From an uncultured Bacteroidales bacterium (lineage in GTDB: Bacteria > Bacteroidota > Bacteroidia > Bacteroidales > UBA3824), in contig CALFIU010000178.1 of NCBI GenBank assembly GCA_937877455.1, positions 54,916 to 118,915 of the forward strand: a DNA stretch of 64,000 bases, in the 5' to 3' direction. Shown one piece after another: positions 37,001 through 45,385 of the stretch (positions are counted from its first letter, which is position 1; each line of letters begins with the position of its first letter). The notes beneath the pieces are model-generated. The model made no database searches, had not been told where the DNA came from, and worked only from the letters and a program-made list of their open reading frames with translations. The translations under genes were made by a program, and so were the position numbers.

Positions 37001-37250
37001 CACAGCTACACAATTTTTGTATGACGGTTCATACATTCGTTTGAAAAACGCTGAAATTTCTTACACTTTCAATTCACTTAAAGTGGGACGTTACAAATTT
37101 TCTAACGTGAAAATATATGTCAATGGTAACAACCTTTGGGTACACACCAAAATGCCAGACGACCGAGAGTCTAATCTCTCTGGTGTAGGTTATCAAGGAC
37201 AATATCCAACTGTTAAGAGGTTTACATTAGGTTTGAAGTTTTCACTTTAA
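34023..37250 (+). CDS. xusA: SusC-like TonB-dependent receptor, first xylan receptor (XusA)
   Basis: An outer-membrane active transporter for xylan oligosaccharides. The 1,075-residue protein starts at the ATG at 34023 with a signal peptide ending in TAQAQT. A carboxypeptidase-D-like domain (ISGTVIDENGDPLPGVTVLV, about 35-115), a TonB box region (DEVVVVGYGQQKKASVVGA), the plug (SSSWNSSAPLVLVDGIERP) and the 22-strand barrel follow. An EF-hand-like DFNGDGVINSDDN sits late in the barrel. It is followed after 19 bases by its SusD partner. Gene order SusC-SusD-SusC-SusD-lipoprotein-GH10 is that of the xus core cluster described in xylan-degrading Bacteroidetes. Confidence 0.92.
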   Translation: MKNKQVKIWFSALRAFLLTTLLVLSVGLLTAQAQTRQISGTVIDENGDPLPGVTVLVEGTTTGTITDMDGKYTLSINEGTNLIFSYIGYETVTKPIANNLSVTLVESTAEIDEVVVVGYGQQKKASVVGAIAQTNGETLQRAAGVPDLGQALTGNLPGLVTMQSTGMPGQENPDIVIRGSSSWNSSAPLVLVDGIERPMNSVDVSSVASISVLKDASATAIYGVKGANGVIIITTKRGTEGRAQINASFSSTMKFVSKLPGKLDAYDALMARNVAIENELNLNPDSWAHVESQEFINNYRNQDPNARDENGTLLIERYPNIDWQDYLFKNHAMAYNANVNISGGSKFVRYYSSIDWTNEEDMFKRFENNRGYHSGYAYNRVNVRSNLDFNITKTTVLKTNLSGSVGMQNTPWANNGYSSMGDWALSQQWAGAYGIPANAYYPQYEDGAWGNYDVFGIKNVSNGAESMAYGSGTNRTTTTNIATDIILEQDLKFITKGLSLTGMISWDNRFTEKERGISDMNNAPLRKNIDPHTGIALYDPTDGYDKVNRYDFSDPVDWSTNGGNVNHWSAPPYKNLNYQIRLNWDRSFGKHNITAMGLFERQEQTNGSEIPRLRENWCFRVTYNWNNRYFFEYNGAYNGSEKFSDDNRFAFFNSGAIGWTISNEAFMDNLRESGIIENLKLRASYGEIGDDSYGAWDNNKRWLYVSTWGMGGSALMNEMHGGWSGNDNRSPYIFYTEKTVGNPDVHWEVVRKFNVGVDYSFLKGMIRGSFDLFRDHRTDILIGGSDRSVPSYFGMSAPTANLGEVKTKGYEIEIKFNKDIDAVKGLNVWANMNMTHAENKIINREDSELLPSYRKQAGYAIGQYRMQLENGFMQTYDDVYASPQFQVQDNFKLPGDYCYVDFNGDGVINSDDNAPIAYSNIPQNTYNATLGVNYKGWGAFVQFYGVSNVSRDVALTSFGFDLDNVYETGTWWADDHENAEVVTPRYLTKEANRTATQFLYDGSYIRLKNAEISYTFNSLKVGRYKFSNVKIYVNGNNLWVHTKMPDDRESNLSGVGYQGQYPTVKRFTLGLKFSL

Positions 37251-37269
37251 TAAATAATTAAAAGAAATT

Positions 37270-39225
37270 ATGAAAAAAATTATCAATATAATGTCGGTTT
37301 TGGCGTTGTCAACAGCGGTGGGATTGCAAAGTTGCACCGACTACCTCGACAAAGAACCTGATTCCGATGTCTCTACAGAAGCTCCTTTTCAAAATTTTAA
37401 AAATTTTCAGGGGTTTGTGGAGGAAATTTACAACAACATTCCCCACAAAATTGGCAATTATTGGGAAACTGCTTTCAACTGGGGAGAAGACGAATACGTT
37501 AACTCCAAAGGTGGACATTTGGTAACACGTCCACTCGACAATGGAAACTTTCGCGCATGGTTTGGCGAAGGCGGTGCTTGGGGTGGTAGTTATTTATACC
37601 ACGATCCAGGTAGTGAGAGCCATACCGACCAAGACCGTATGCACCATCACATTTATTCGCAAGCGTTCTATAACATTCGCAAAGCCAATCTCGGACTTGC
37701 AAACATGGATTTGCTTGTAGATGCAACTCAAGAACAAAAAGATGCTATTCGTGGACAATTACTATTTTTCCGCGCCTGGTGGCATGAAGAACTTATGATT
37801 TATCTTGGAGGTATTCCTTATATCGATACTTTGCTCAATGGTAGCGAGAAAATACCGCGTCCTACATTTCAAGAGTGTGCTAAAAAAGCAGCTCAAGATT
37901 TTGGTGAGGCAGCTAAATATTTGCCCGACAACTGGGATAACTCTCAAGTTGGTAGTTCTACTTATGGTAAAAACGGTATTCGTATAACCAAAGCCACTGC
38001 ACTTGCATATCAAGGTAAAATGCTTCTTTATGCAGCAAGTCCTCTTGCTAAAAACGGCGCGCAACTTGGTGGTAGTCAAACATATAACTATGACACCGAA
38101 TTAGCAAAAGAAGCTGCTGAGGCATTAGGACAATCAATTGAATTAATTGAATCTGGAAAAACGCCATACGAATGGGCTGAATACAATTATGCTTCGGAAA
38201 AAGATCTTATCGACCACAAGCAAAGTTCTTCTAACAGCTATGATGATATTTTCTACACCATTGATGCAAATTGTAAGCAACCAGGAGGCAAAGAGGCTAT
38301 GATGCGTGGTACTCCTTTTAGCCAACTTAATGCTGCCGACTGGGGTTTTGCTTGCGTTTGGGGTCCTCAAGAAAATGGTCTTTGTTTCGCAGAAGCTATT
38401 TTACAACCTACTGCTAATTATGTGGATTATGCATACGGAATGAAAAACGGTCTTCCGCTCAACGACCCAGATTCAAAATGGGATGCAACACATCCTTTTA
38501 AAGATCGCGACCCTCGTTTCTATCACGACATTGTTTTCGACGGTATAAAATATATACTCGCTGATGCTGCTGGCACTGACGTAGAAAAATTTATTTATGC
38601 AGAATTATATACTGGCGGTGCAATGCGTAATGAAGTTTCTTCAAGCCGTACTGGATTTTTTGAACAAAAACTTGTTCCACATCAAGCCAATAAGATAGAT
38701 AAATACACTCGTTCTTCGCGTTTGGCTTGCTATGTTCCTTATATGCGACTTTCTGATGTATATTTGATGTATGCAGAAGCAGGTTCGGCTGCCAGTGGAT
38801 GTACTGGTAGCGATTATAAAGCAAGTTCATGCAGCCTTACAGCTGTTGATGCCATCAACAAAATTCGTCAAAGGGTAGGGGTAGATCCTGTTTCGGGAAA
38901 ATATCTTTCTGGTACAGATTTTATGGATTGTGTTCGTCGTGAACGTGCATGCGAACTTGCCTTTGAAGGTTTCCGTTTCAACGATCTTCAACGTTGGCTA
39001 TTGCTTACCGAGGCTCCTTACAACGAAAAACGTGCTGTTTCGTTTACGCGCGTAGAATCTCCAGAATGGTACACTAAAAACAATCCTTCAGAGGCAGAAG
39101 TTAAGGATTACAATCTTGACGATATAATCTTAAAACGCAACTACACTGCTAAGCATTATTGGTTCCCATTTATGGATAGCGATGTTTATCTATACAGCGA
39201 TTTTGCGCAAAATCCCGGATGGTAG
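37270..39225 (+). CDS. xusB: SusD-like surface xylan-binding lipoprotein (XusB)
   Basis: A RagB/SusD family lipoprotein of 651 residues that caps the XusA barrel and binds xylan chains at the cell surface. The signal peptide ends at LQSC (Cys about 22), followed by TDYLDKEPDSD, the acidic start usual for exported surface lipoproteins. The TPR-like N-terminal half includes FFRAWWHEELMIYLGGIPYID. The C-terminal SusD region includes YMRLSDVYLMYAEAG, VRRERACELAFEGFRFNDLQRW and the end NPGW. It lies 19 bases after xusA and 54 bases before the second receptor. Confidence 0.92.
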   Translation: MKKIINIMSVLALSTAVGLQSCTDYLDKEPDSDVSTEAPFQNFKNFQGFVEEIYNNIPHKIGNYWETAFNWGEDEYVNSKGGHLVTRPLDNGNFRAWFGEGGAWGGSYLYHDPGSESHTDQDRMHHHIYSQAFYNIRKANLGLANMDLLVDATQEQKDAIRGQLLFFRAWWHEELMIYLGGIPYIDTLLNGSEKIPRPTFQECAKKAAQDFGEAAKYLPDNWDNSQVGSSTYGKNGIRITKATALAYQGKMLLYAASPLAKNGAQLGGSQTYNYDTELAKEAAEALGQSIELIESGKTPYEWAEYNYASEKDLIDHKQSSSNSYDDIFYTIDANCKQPGGKEAMMRGTPFSQLNAADWGFACVWGPQENGLCFAEAILQPTANYVDYAYGMKNGLPLNDPDSKWDATHPFKDRDPRFYHDIVFDGIKYILADAAGTDVEKFIYAELYTGGAMRNEVSSSRTGFFEQKLVPHQANKIDKYTRSSRLACYVPYMRLSDVYLMYAEAGSAASGCTGSDYKASSCSLTAVDAINKIRQRVGVDPVSGKYLSGTDFMDCVRRERACELAFEGFRFNDLQRWLLLTEAPYNEKRAVSFTRVESPEWYTKNNPSEAEVKDYNLDDIILKRNYTAKHYWFPFMDSDVYLYSDFAQNPGW

Positions 39226-39279
39226 CATTTATTAAACTTAAGGTTGAGATACAATTAAATCAATAATTATTAGAAAAAA

Positions 39280-42200
39280 ATGAACAAATTAAAGATATAT
39301 TTAACGGCTTGTTCCTTGGCGGTGGCTCCCGTTGTTGGTTCGGCAGCGGGGTTTACGGCTCTGAACAACGAAAATGCTGTTTGTTCGCCGCTACGCATTT
39401 TGGACAATATTACCGTTACAGGAAAAGTTGCCAATCAGGACGGTAACCCAATTCCAGGTGTTTCTGTAGTCATTAAGGGAACTACTGCTGGCACAATTAC
39501 CGACACAGAAGGTAACTTCTCTATAGATGCTGACGAAAACGGTGTACTTATTTTTTCTTGTGTTGGATATTCTACAAAAAGCATTTCGATAAAAGGCAAT
39601 TCCAACCTTGGCTCAATTGTTCTTGTAAAAGGTGATGACGAACAAAATAAGTTAGTTCACACTGCTTTTAAAGACGAAAAAGCCAATGAAATTCTCGGTG
39701 GTGTATCGTATGTAGATATTGAAAATATAATCGACAAAAACTACTTTACCTACACATTAGATAATCTTTACACATTTGTTAGTGGCTACAATGGCAATAC
39801 AATGTGGGGCTTTGATGGTTTGGAATGTATAGTTGATGGTGTTCCTCGTCCTTTAGACAATGTAAAACCAGACGAAATCGAAAGCATTTCGTTTCTTAAA
39901 GGTGCGCAAGCAGTTGCTCTTTATGGTAGCCAAGGTGCTAAGGGTGTTATTCTTGTTACCACAAAACGCGGTAAAGAACAGGATATGAAAATTTCTGTTC
40001 GTGCTAACACTGGAGTTAATGTTGACAAGGTTTATCCAGAATATCTTGGTGCTGCCGAATACATGATGTATTACAACCAAGCGCGTAAAAACGATGGACT
40101 CGATCCTCTTTATACCGACGAAGACATCTATAACACTTCAATAGGAAACAATCCTTATCGTTATCCAGATGTTGATTTCTATTCTTCCGACTATATTCGT
40201 AATTTTAGCAATCGCACCGACGTTACAGCCGAAATAAATGGTGGTAGCAAGTTTGCTCGCTATTATTCTAATGTAAGTTATTACAATACCAACAGCAATC
40301 TTAGATTTGGCGAGGGCGAAAACCTTGGTGTTGACCGTTTTAGCATTCGTGGTAATGTTGATATGGATTTCAACGACTTTATTTCTGCTGCAGTTGATGC
40401 TAACGTTACAATGTACAACAATAAAGTATATGTATCCAACAATAGTAATTATTGGGCGGCTGCTTCTACATGGCGTCCAAACCGTGTGGCTCCTTTTATA
40501 CCAGTTTCGTACATCAATCAATATTCAAACGATGCACAAGAACTCATCAAGTTGGAAGATAACATCTATAATGGTCAATTCCTTGCTGGTAGCACAACCG
40601 ACCAAAACAACATCTTTGCTGATCTTTTGTATGCTGGTAAAGGAAAAGAATCTATTCGACAGTTTCAATTCGACCTTAGACTCGATTTTAATTTGTCGCA
40701 ATTGTTAGACGGTTTGTCGTTCCATACTCAAGCTTCTATGGACTACAATACCGCTTATTCTACCACCTATACCGATAAATATGCTGTATATACTCCCGAG
40801 TGGACAAATGTTAATGGAAAAGACGAAATCATTAGTCTTACAAAAATTAACGAAGACCAACACTCTGGTGTTCAGAATATTAGTGCAAGATATAACAATC
40901 GTACAACAGCGTTCTTTGCACATTTTGATTATAATAAATCGTTTGGTTCGCATACAATCAATTCCATGTTGCTTGCCAACGGTTATCAAATCGAAAATTC
41001 TGGAGATTATCATCATGTTGCAAATGCAAATCTCGGTTTGGATATTCATTATGATTTCGACAAACGTTACTTTGCCGCTTTCACAGCAGCCGTTCCACAT
41101 TCTGCAAAGTTGGAAGAAGGTAGCCGTGCAGGTTTCTCGCCATCAGCATCGTTGGGATGGAACATTTCTAACGAAAGTTTCTTCAACAAAGGTTTTGTAA
41201 GTAATCTTATGCTTAGCCTAAGTGCAAGCGACCTTCGTCAAGACGTTGACATCACTGACTACTATATGTATCTTGGTGCATATTCCACTGGTGGTTGGGT
41301 TGCTTGGGGCAACAGTGGAAGTCAACCCGGATTCCAAAGCACAAGCGCAGCCAACCCAGACTTTGGATACGTTCATCGCAAAGAATTGTCGGCTAATTTG
41401 CGACTTGGAATGATGAACAACAGCCTTATGTTTGATTTTTCTGCATTCACTAATCTTACCACTGGTCTTATTTATCAACCAACAGGTTCTTATCCTTCGT
41501 ATTTTAGTTACAATGGTTCTAACTTTATTCCAAATCTCAACTTCAACGAAGACCTTCGTCATGGTTTTGACCTTGCTATCAACTATCGCAAGACTTTTGG
41601 AGAAGTTAAGTTTGGTGTTGGTGTTAACATGACATATATAAGCGCAAAAGCTAAAAAACGCGACGATTCTCAATATCAATATGATTATCAAAAACGCGAA
41701 GGCACAGAACTCAATGCTTATTGGGGTTATGAATGTCTTGGTTTCTTCAAAGATGAAGCAGATATTGCCAACTCGCCAAATCAAAGTTCTTTTGGTGCAA
41801 CAATCAAACCCGGAGATCTTAAATATAAAGACCAAAATGGCGACAATATAATAGACTCAAAAGACCAAGTTAATCTTGGAGAAGTTAATGGTTGGCAATT
41901 GGGCGCACCATACACAATGGGTATTAATCTTTCGGCTGGTTACAAAGGATTTACTCTTTATGTATTGGGTATTGCACAAACAGGATTTTCGTCAATTTAC
42001 AACAGCAGTTACTATTGGCCAGCTGGCGATGATAAATATTCTTCCAATGTACGCAATGCGTGGACTCTAGAAACCGCTGCTACTGCCGAATTTCCACGTT
42101 TAACAACAGGCTCGGCTAACAATAATCGTCAACAGTCTGATTTTTGGATGAAAAAAATCTCGCGTTTCGATCTGACAAGGGTTCAACTTACATACGACCT

Positions 42201-42366
42201 TCCTGCTTCGTTGTTCCAAAACAACAGAATACTTTCTGGAATATCGGTATATGTTAGCGGTAGCAACCTCGCCACTATATCTAAGGAGAGCGAAAAACTC
42301 ATACTTAATGTTGGCTCGGCAGCACAAACCCGTTTTTACAACTTAGGTGTTAAAGTTAACTTCTAA
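39280..42366 (+). CDS. xusC: SusC-like TonB-dependent receptor, second xylan receptor (XusC)
   Basis: The second outer-membrane transporter of the locus, 1,028 residues. It has a signal peptide, a carboxypeptidase-D-like domain (VTGKVANQDGNPIPGVSVVIKG), a plug with IVDGVPRPLDNVKPDEIESI and the barrel. It is more divergent than XusA: the usual VVVVGYG stretch after the first domain is replaced by HTAFKDEKANEILGG and the plug is short. This matches the second SusC of known xus clusters. It is paired with the SusD homologue 13 bases downstream. Confidence 0.91.
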   Translation: MNKLKIYLTACSLAVAPVVGSAAGFTALNNENAVCSPLRILDNITVTGKVANQDGNPIPGVSVVIKGTTAGTITDTEGNFSIDADENGVLIFSCVGYSTKSISIKGNSNLGSIVLVKGDDEQNKLVHTAFKDEKANEILGGVSYVDIENIIDKNYFTYTLDNLYTFVSGYNGNTMWGFDGLECIVDGVPRPLDNVKPDEIESISFLKGAQAVALYGSQGAKGVILVTTKRGKEQDMKISVRANTGVNVDKVYPEYLGAAEYMMYYNQARKNDGLDPLYTDEDIYNTSIGNNPYRYPDVDFYSSDYIRNFSNRTDVTAEINGGSKFARYYSNVSYYNTNSNLRFGEGENLGVDRFSIRGNVDMDFNDFISAAVDANVTMYNNKVYVSNNSNYWAAASTWRPNRVAPFIPVSYINQYSNDAQELIKLEDNIYNGQFLAGSTTDQNNIFADLLYAGKGKESIRQFQFDLRLDFNLSQLLDGLSFHTQASMDYNTAYSTTYTDKYAVYTPEWTNVNGKDEIISLTKINEDQHSGVQNISARYNNRTTAFFAHFDYNKSFGSHTINSMLLANGYQIENSGDYHHVANANLGLDIHYDFDKRYFAAFTAAVPHSAKLEEGSRAGFSPSASLGWNISNESFFNKGFVSNLMLSLSASDLRQDVDITDYYMYLGAYSTGGWVAWGNSGSQPGFQSTSAANPDFGYVHRKELSANLRLGMMNNSLMFDFSAFTNLTTGLIYQPTGSYPSYFSYNGSNFIPNLNFNEDLRHGFDLAINYRKTFGEVKFGVGVNMTYISAKAKKRDDSQYQYDYQKREGTELNAYWGYECLGFFKDEADIANSPNQSSFGATIKPGDLKYKDQNGDNIIDSKDQVNLGEVNGWQLGAPYTMGINLSAGYKGFTLYVLGIAQTGFSSIYNSSYYWPAGDDKYSSNVRNAWTLETAATAEFPRLTTGSANNNRQQSDFWMKKISRFDLTRVQLTYDLPASLFQNNRILSGISVYVSGSNLATISKESEKLILNVGSAAQTRFYNLGVKVNF

Positions 42367-42379
42367 ATTTTTTTGACAA

Positions 42380-44227
42380 ATGAAACTTAAAATATCATAC
42401 ATATTGCCATTGTTTGCAATTGCAGGTTTGATGAGCGCGTGCGAAGATGTTTTTGAGCCAGCTCCCGAAAACAAAAGCGAGTTGGAGGCAATTTACGATA
42501 GTCCGCGAAGAGCGCAAGGGCTTATTGGACAGGTCTATTCTCTTGTTGACGGGCTTTATCCTTCAACTCCTCAAAGCGACTTGGCTACCGACGACGCTGT
42601 CTCGAACAAAACCAACAATTCTTATTCTGTAATGGCTACTGGCGGTTGGAAATCTGATTTTGATCCGCTTTCAAGATGGAATTTATGTTATGCAGGTATT
42701 AACTATTGCAACATTTTTCTTGATAACGCCGACAAAATTACTTGGGTAAAGTCTGATAACGAACTAAACAAGTATTATTCTGATAGATACAAAGCCGAAA
42801 CATACGCATATCGTGCTATTTTCCATTATAAAGTTTTGGAAGCACATGCAGGAATGGTTGGCGGCACTCTTATGGGGGTTCCAATTCACGACAAATCCGA
42901 AACTGATGGAAATTTTATTCAAACTCGCTCTACTTTTAAAGAATGTGTTGAGTTTATAATGAATGATTTCAACAAGGCAATTAAATATCTCCCAGCAAAA
43001 TTTGGCGATGCTCAGGATCAAGCAGATGTTCCCGAAAACATCAAAGAATTTATGGCAGATAACAATGGCGAAGTAAATCTTACTCAGTATAACCGTGTTT
43101 ACGGTGTTCAAAATTTGGGAAAGATAGACGCAACCATAGTTAAAACCATTAAATCTCAATTTGAGTTTATGGTGGCATCTCCAGCATATCAAGCAGCAGG
43201 CACTGATATTGATTGGAAAACTGCTGCCACAGATGCAGCTAAGGTTTTGGCTGATGCTGGCAAAACTGCATCAAGCATGGATAAAGATGGCTGGTTTTGG
43301 TTCGACGATTCACGTGTCGACAATTTTAAACCATTAGACGGTACATCAAGCCATGACGAGGTTCTTTGGCACAATTACAACGAAAACTTAAACCGTAGCC
43401 TTGAAAGTCAATGTTTTCCTCCTTCTATTTATGGCGGTGGAGATATTAACCCAACTCAAAACCTTGTTGATGCCTTCCCTATGGCAAATGGTTATCCTAT
43501 TACAGATGCCGACAATAGTGGATATGACCCTGCTAATCCATTTGTAGATCGCGACCCACGCCTTGCTAAATATATTCTTTTAAATGGCGATGTTTTGGGT
43601 AATGATAGTAAAACAATTTCTGTTGTAATGCCTGCTACTGGCGAAAGCAACATTGATGCAAATAACCAAGAAAACGGTAAGTCAACAAAAACTGGTTACT
43701 ATCTTAAGAAACTACTTCGTTCAAAAGGTGTTAACCTAAATCCATCTTCTACTGTTGATGCAAAACACCTTATTGCTCGCATTCGCTACACCGAAATTTT
43801 CCTTAACTATGCCGAGGCTGCTAATGAAGCTGTTGGTCCATCGGCATTGGTTGATGGTGCAGATTTTTCGGCATACGATGTTATTAAGGCTATACGTCAA
43901 CGTGCGGGTATTGATCCTGCCGACCCATATCTCGAATCTATCAAAGGCGACCAAGACGCTATGAGAGAACTTATTCGTAATGAACGTCGCATTGAACTTT
44001 GTTTTGAAAACCACCGTTTTTGGGATCTCCGTCGTTGGAAAGTTAGCCTTGACAATATCAACCAAACTGCTAAGGGTGTTACAATAACCGAAAATTCTGA
44101 CAAATCTCTTAACTACAAATTTGGTGATGTTGAAACTCGTAATTACAAGGATTACCAATATTATGGTCCTATTCCTTATAGCGAATGTATCAAATTCTCC
44201 GAACTTGTTCAAAACACTGGATGGTAA
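42380..44227 (+). CDS. xusD: SusD-like surface xylan-binding lipoprotein (XusD)
   Basis: A RagB/SusD lipoprotein of 615 residues, partner of XusC. The signal peptide ends at GLMSAC (Cys about 21) followed by EDVFEPAPENKSE. The protein then shows a TPR-type N-terminal half (YKAETYAYRAIFHYKVLEAHAGMVGG) and the C-terminal family motif (ARIRYTEIFLNYAEAANEA, RNERRIELCFENHRFWDLRRW). The ending QNTGW is typical. Together XusB and XusD give the locus two binding lids that may differ in chain length or side-chain preference. Confidence 0.92.
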   Translation: MKLKISYILPLFAIAGLMSACEDVFEPAPENKSELEAIYDSPRRAQGLIGQVYSLVDGLYPSTPQSDLATDDAVSNKTNNSYSVMATGGWKSDFDPLSRWNLCYAGINYCNIFLDNADKITWVKSDNELNKYYSDRYKAETYAYRAIFHYKVLEAHAGMVGGTLMGVPIHDKSETDGNFIQTRSTFKECVEFIMNDFNKAIKYLPAKFGDAQDQADVPENIKEFMADNNGEVNLTQYNRVYGVQNLGKIDATIVKTIKSQFEFMVASPAYQAAGTDIDWKTAATDAAKVLADAGKTASSMDKDGWFWFDDSRVDNFKPLDGTSSHDEVLWHNYNENLNRSLESQCFPPSIYGGGDINPTQNLVDAFPMANGYPITDADNSGYDPANPFVDRDPRLAKYILLNGDVLGNDSKTISVVMPATGESNIDANNQENGKSTKTGYYLKKLLRSKGVNLNPSSTVDAKHLIARIRYTEIFLNYAEAANEAVGPSALVDGADFSAYDVIKAIRQRAGIDPADPYLESIKGDQDAMRELIRNERRIELCFENHRFWDLRRWKVSLDNINQTAKGVTITENSDKSLNYKFGDVETRNYKDYQYYGPIPYSECIKFSELVQNTGW

Positions 44228-44231
44228 TTTA

Positions 44232-44280
44232 CAATTGGCAATTGATAATTGAAAATTGATAATTATCAATTGCCAATTAA
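44232..44280. repeat. AATTG-rich repeats with hairpin potential between xusD and xusE
   Basis: Short units of CAATTG, GATAATTG and their complements form an imperfect palindrome (TTGGCAATTGATAATT with AATTATCAATTGCCAA). In the mRNA it could form a hairpin that protects the upstream transcript or lowers xusE expression. Confidence 0.6.
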
Positions 44281-44299
44281 AATAAACTTTTTAAACATA

Positions 44300-45349
44300 A
44301 TGAAAATGAAAAAAATCTATAAATATTTACAGTTTTCGGCGTTGGCATTGGCATTGGTACTTAACGGTTGCCAAAATCGCGATAACGAATTTGATGATTT
44401 TGAGGGCGGAATTACTGTATATTTCCCATATCAAACTCCAGTAAGAACCTTGGTGATGGGTGAGGATACCTACAATACCGACCTCGATAATGCCCACAAA
44501 TGTAAAATATCTACAATTATGGGTGGTGCTTACAAAGGAAAACAAATAAAAGTTGACATTGCCGAAGATGCTTCTTTGTTGGAAAATCTTTATTTTAAAG
44601 GTGATTTCAACGGTGGAAAAAAAGTTGAGGCTATGCCTTCGTCGTACTACACTTTATCGAGCCATACAATGGATTTTGGTGGCGATATGAAAGGCTCTGT
44701 TGAAGTTACTCTCGAAAATGCTTTTTTTGAAGATGAAAAAGCCATCTCTGGCGAATATGTTATTCCATTGGTAATACAATCGCAAACAGGTGCTAAGCAA
44801 ATCAATGAAGGTGAGTATGATAGCGAAGTTTACTCGTCAAAACCTCAACGTACAAATGCCGATGCTTGGAAAACTCTTCCCATGGACTACACTTTGTTTA
44901 GTATCAAATATATTAGCAAATACGAGGGATATTTTCTTCGCAACGTAACCACTCTTAACGGTGCTACTCAAAGTAGGGAAGAGGGTAAAACTCTTCTTGA
45001 CGACCCAATTGTAAAGACTAATACTCTTGGTCTCAACAAAGTAAGTTACACTGTATCTAACACAGTAGATGGAAATACATATAATCACGAGGTAATACTA
45101 ACATTTGATAGTAATCAAAATTGCACTATATCCGCACCCGATGGTGCATCTTATACAGTAAGTGGTACAGGTTCTTATGGCGACCACAAAGCTATTAAGG
45201 CTTGGGGCGACAAAGATCGCGATCAACTCGATATTACATATACCATCAACGATGGAGCAATCACAATTTCGGCAACAGAACAACTTATTCTCCAACGTCG
45301 TGGTATAAAACTTACAACTTTTGATACTCAAATTATCACAAGCAAATAA
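44300..45349 (+). CDS. xusE: Surface glycan-binding lipoprotein of the xylan locus (XusE; DUF1735-like)
   Basis: A 349-residue lipoprotein. The signal peptide ends at LVLNGC and is followed by a flexible acidic stretch. A DUF1735/BT_3987-like N-terminal domain (GGITVYFPYQTPVRTLVMGEDTY) comes next, and a C-terminal beta-rich domain ends in ITISATEQLILQRRG. By position it is the XusE hypothetical protein of the core cluster, thought to be a third glycan-binding surface protein. I take the ATG at 44300; the frame extends upstream into the repeat patch, but that part has no signal-peptide character. Confidence 0.82.
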   Translation: MKMKKIYKYLQFSALALALVLNGCQNRDNEFDDFEGGITVYFPYQTPVRTLVMGEDTYNTDLDNAHKCKISTIMGGAYKGKQIKVDIAEDASLLENLYFKGDFNGGKKVEAMPSSYYTLSSHTMDFGGDMKGSVEVTLENAFFEDEKAISGEYVIPLVIQSQTGAKQINEGEYDSEVYSSKPQRTNADAWKTLPMDYTLFSIKYISKYEGYFLRNVTTLNGATQSREEGKTLLDDPIVKTNTLGLNKVSYTVSNTVDGNTYNHEVILTFDSNQNCTISAPDGASYTVSGTGSYGDHKAIKAWGDKDRDQLDITYTINDGAITISATEQLILQRRGIKLTTFDTQIITSK

Positions 45350-45385
45350 CAGAGCTTTTTTAAACTTTTTAATCTGTAAATTATT

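Noticed and set aside
41218..41835. Minus-strand open frame of 205 codons inside xusC
   Set aside because: Shadow of the receptor gene; composition is that of reversed barrel strands.
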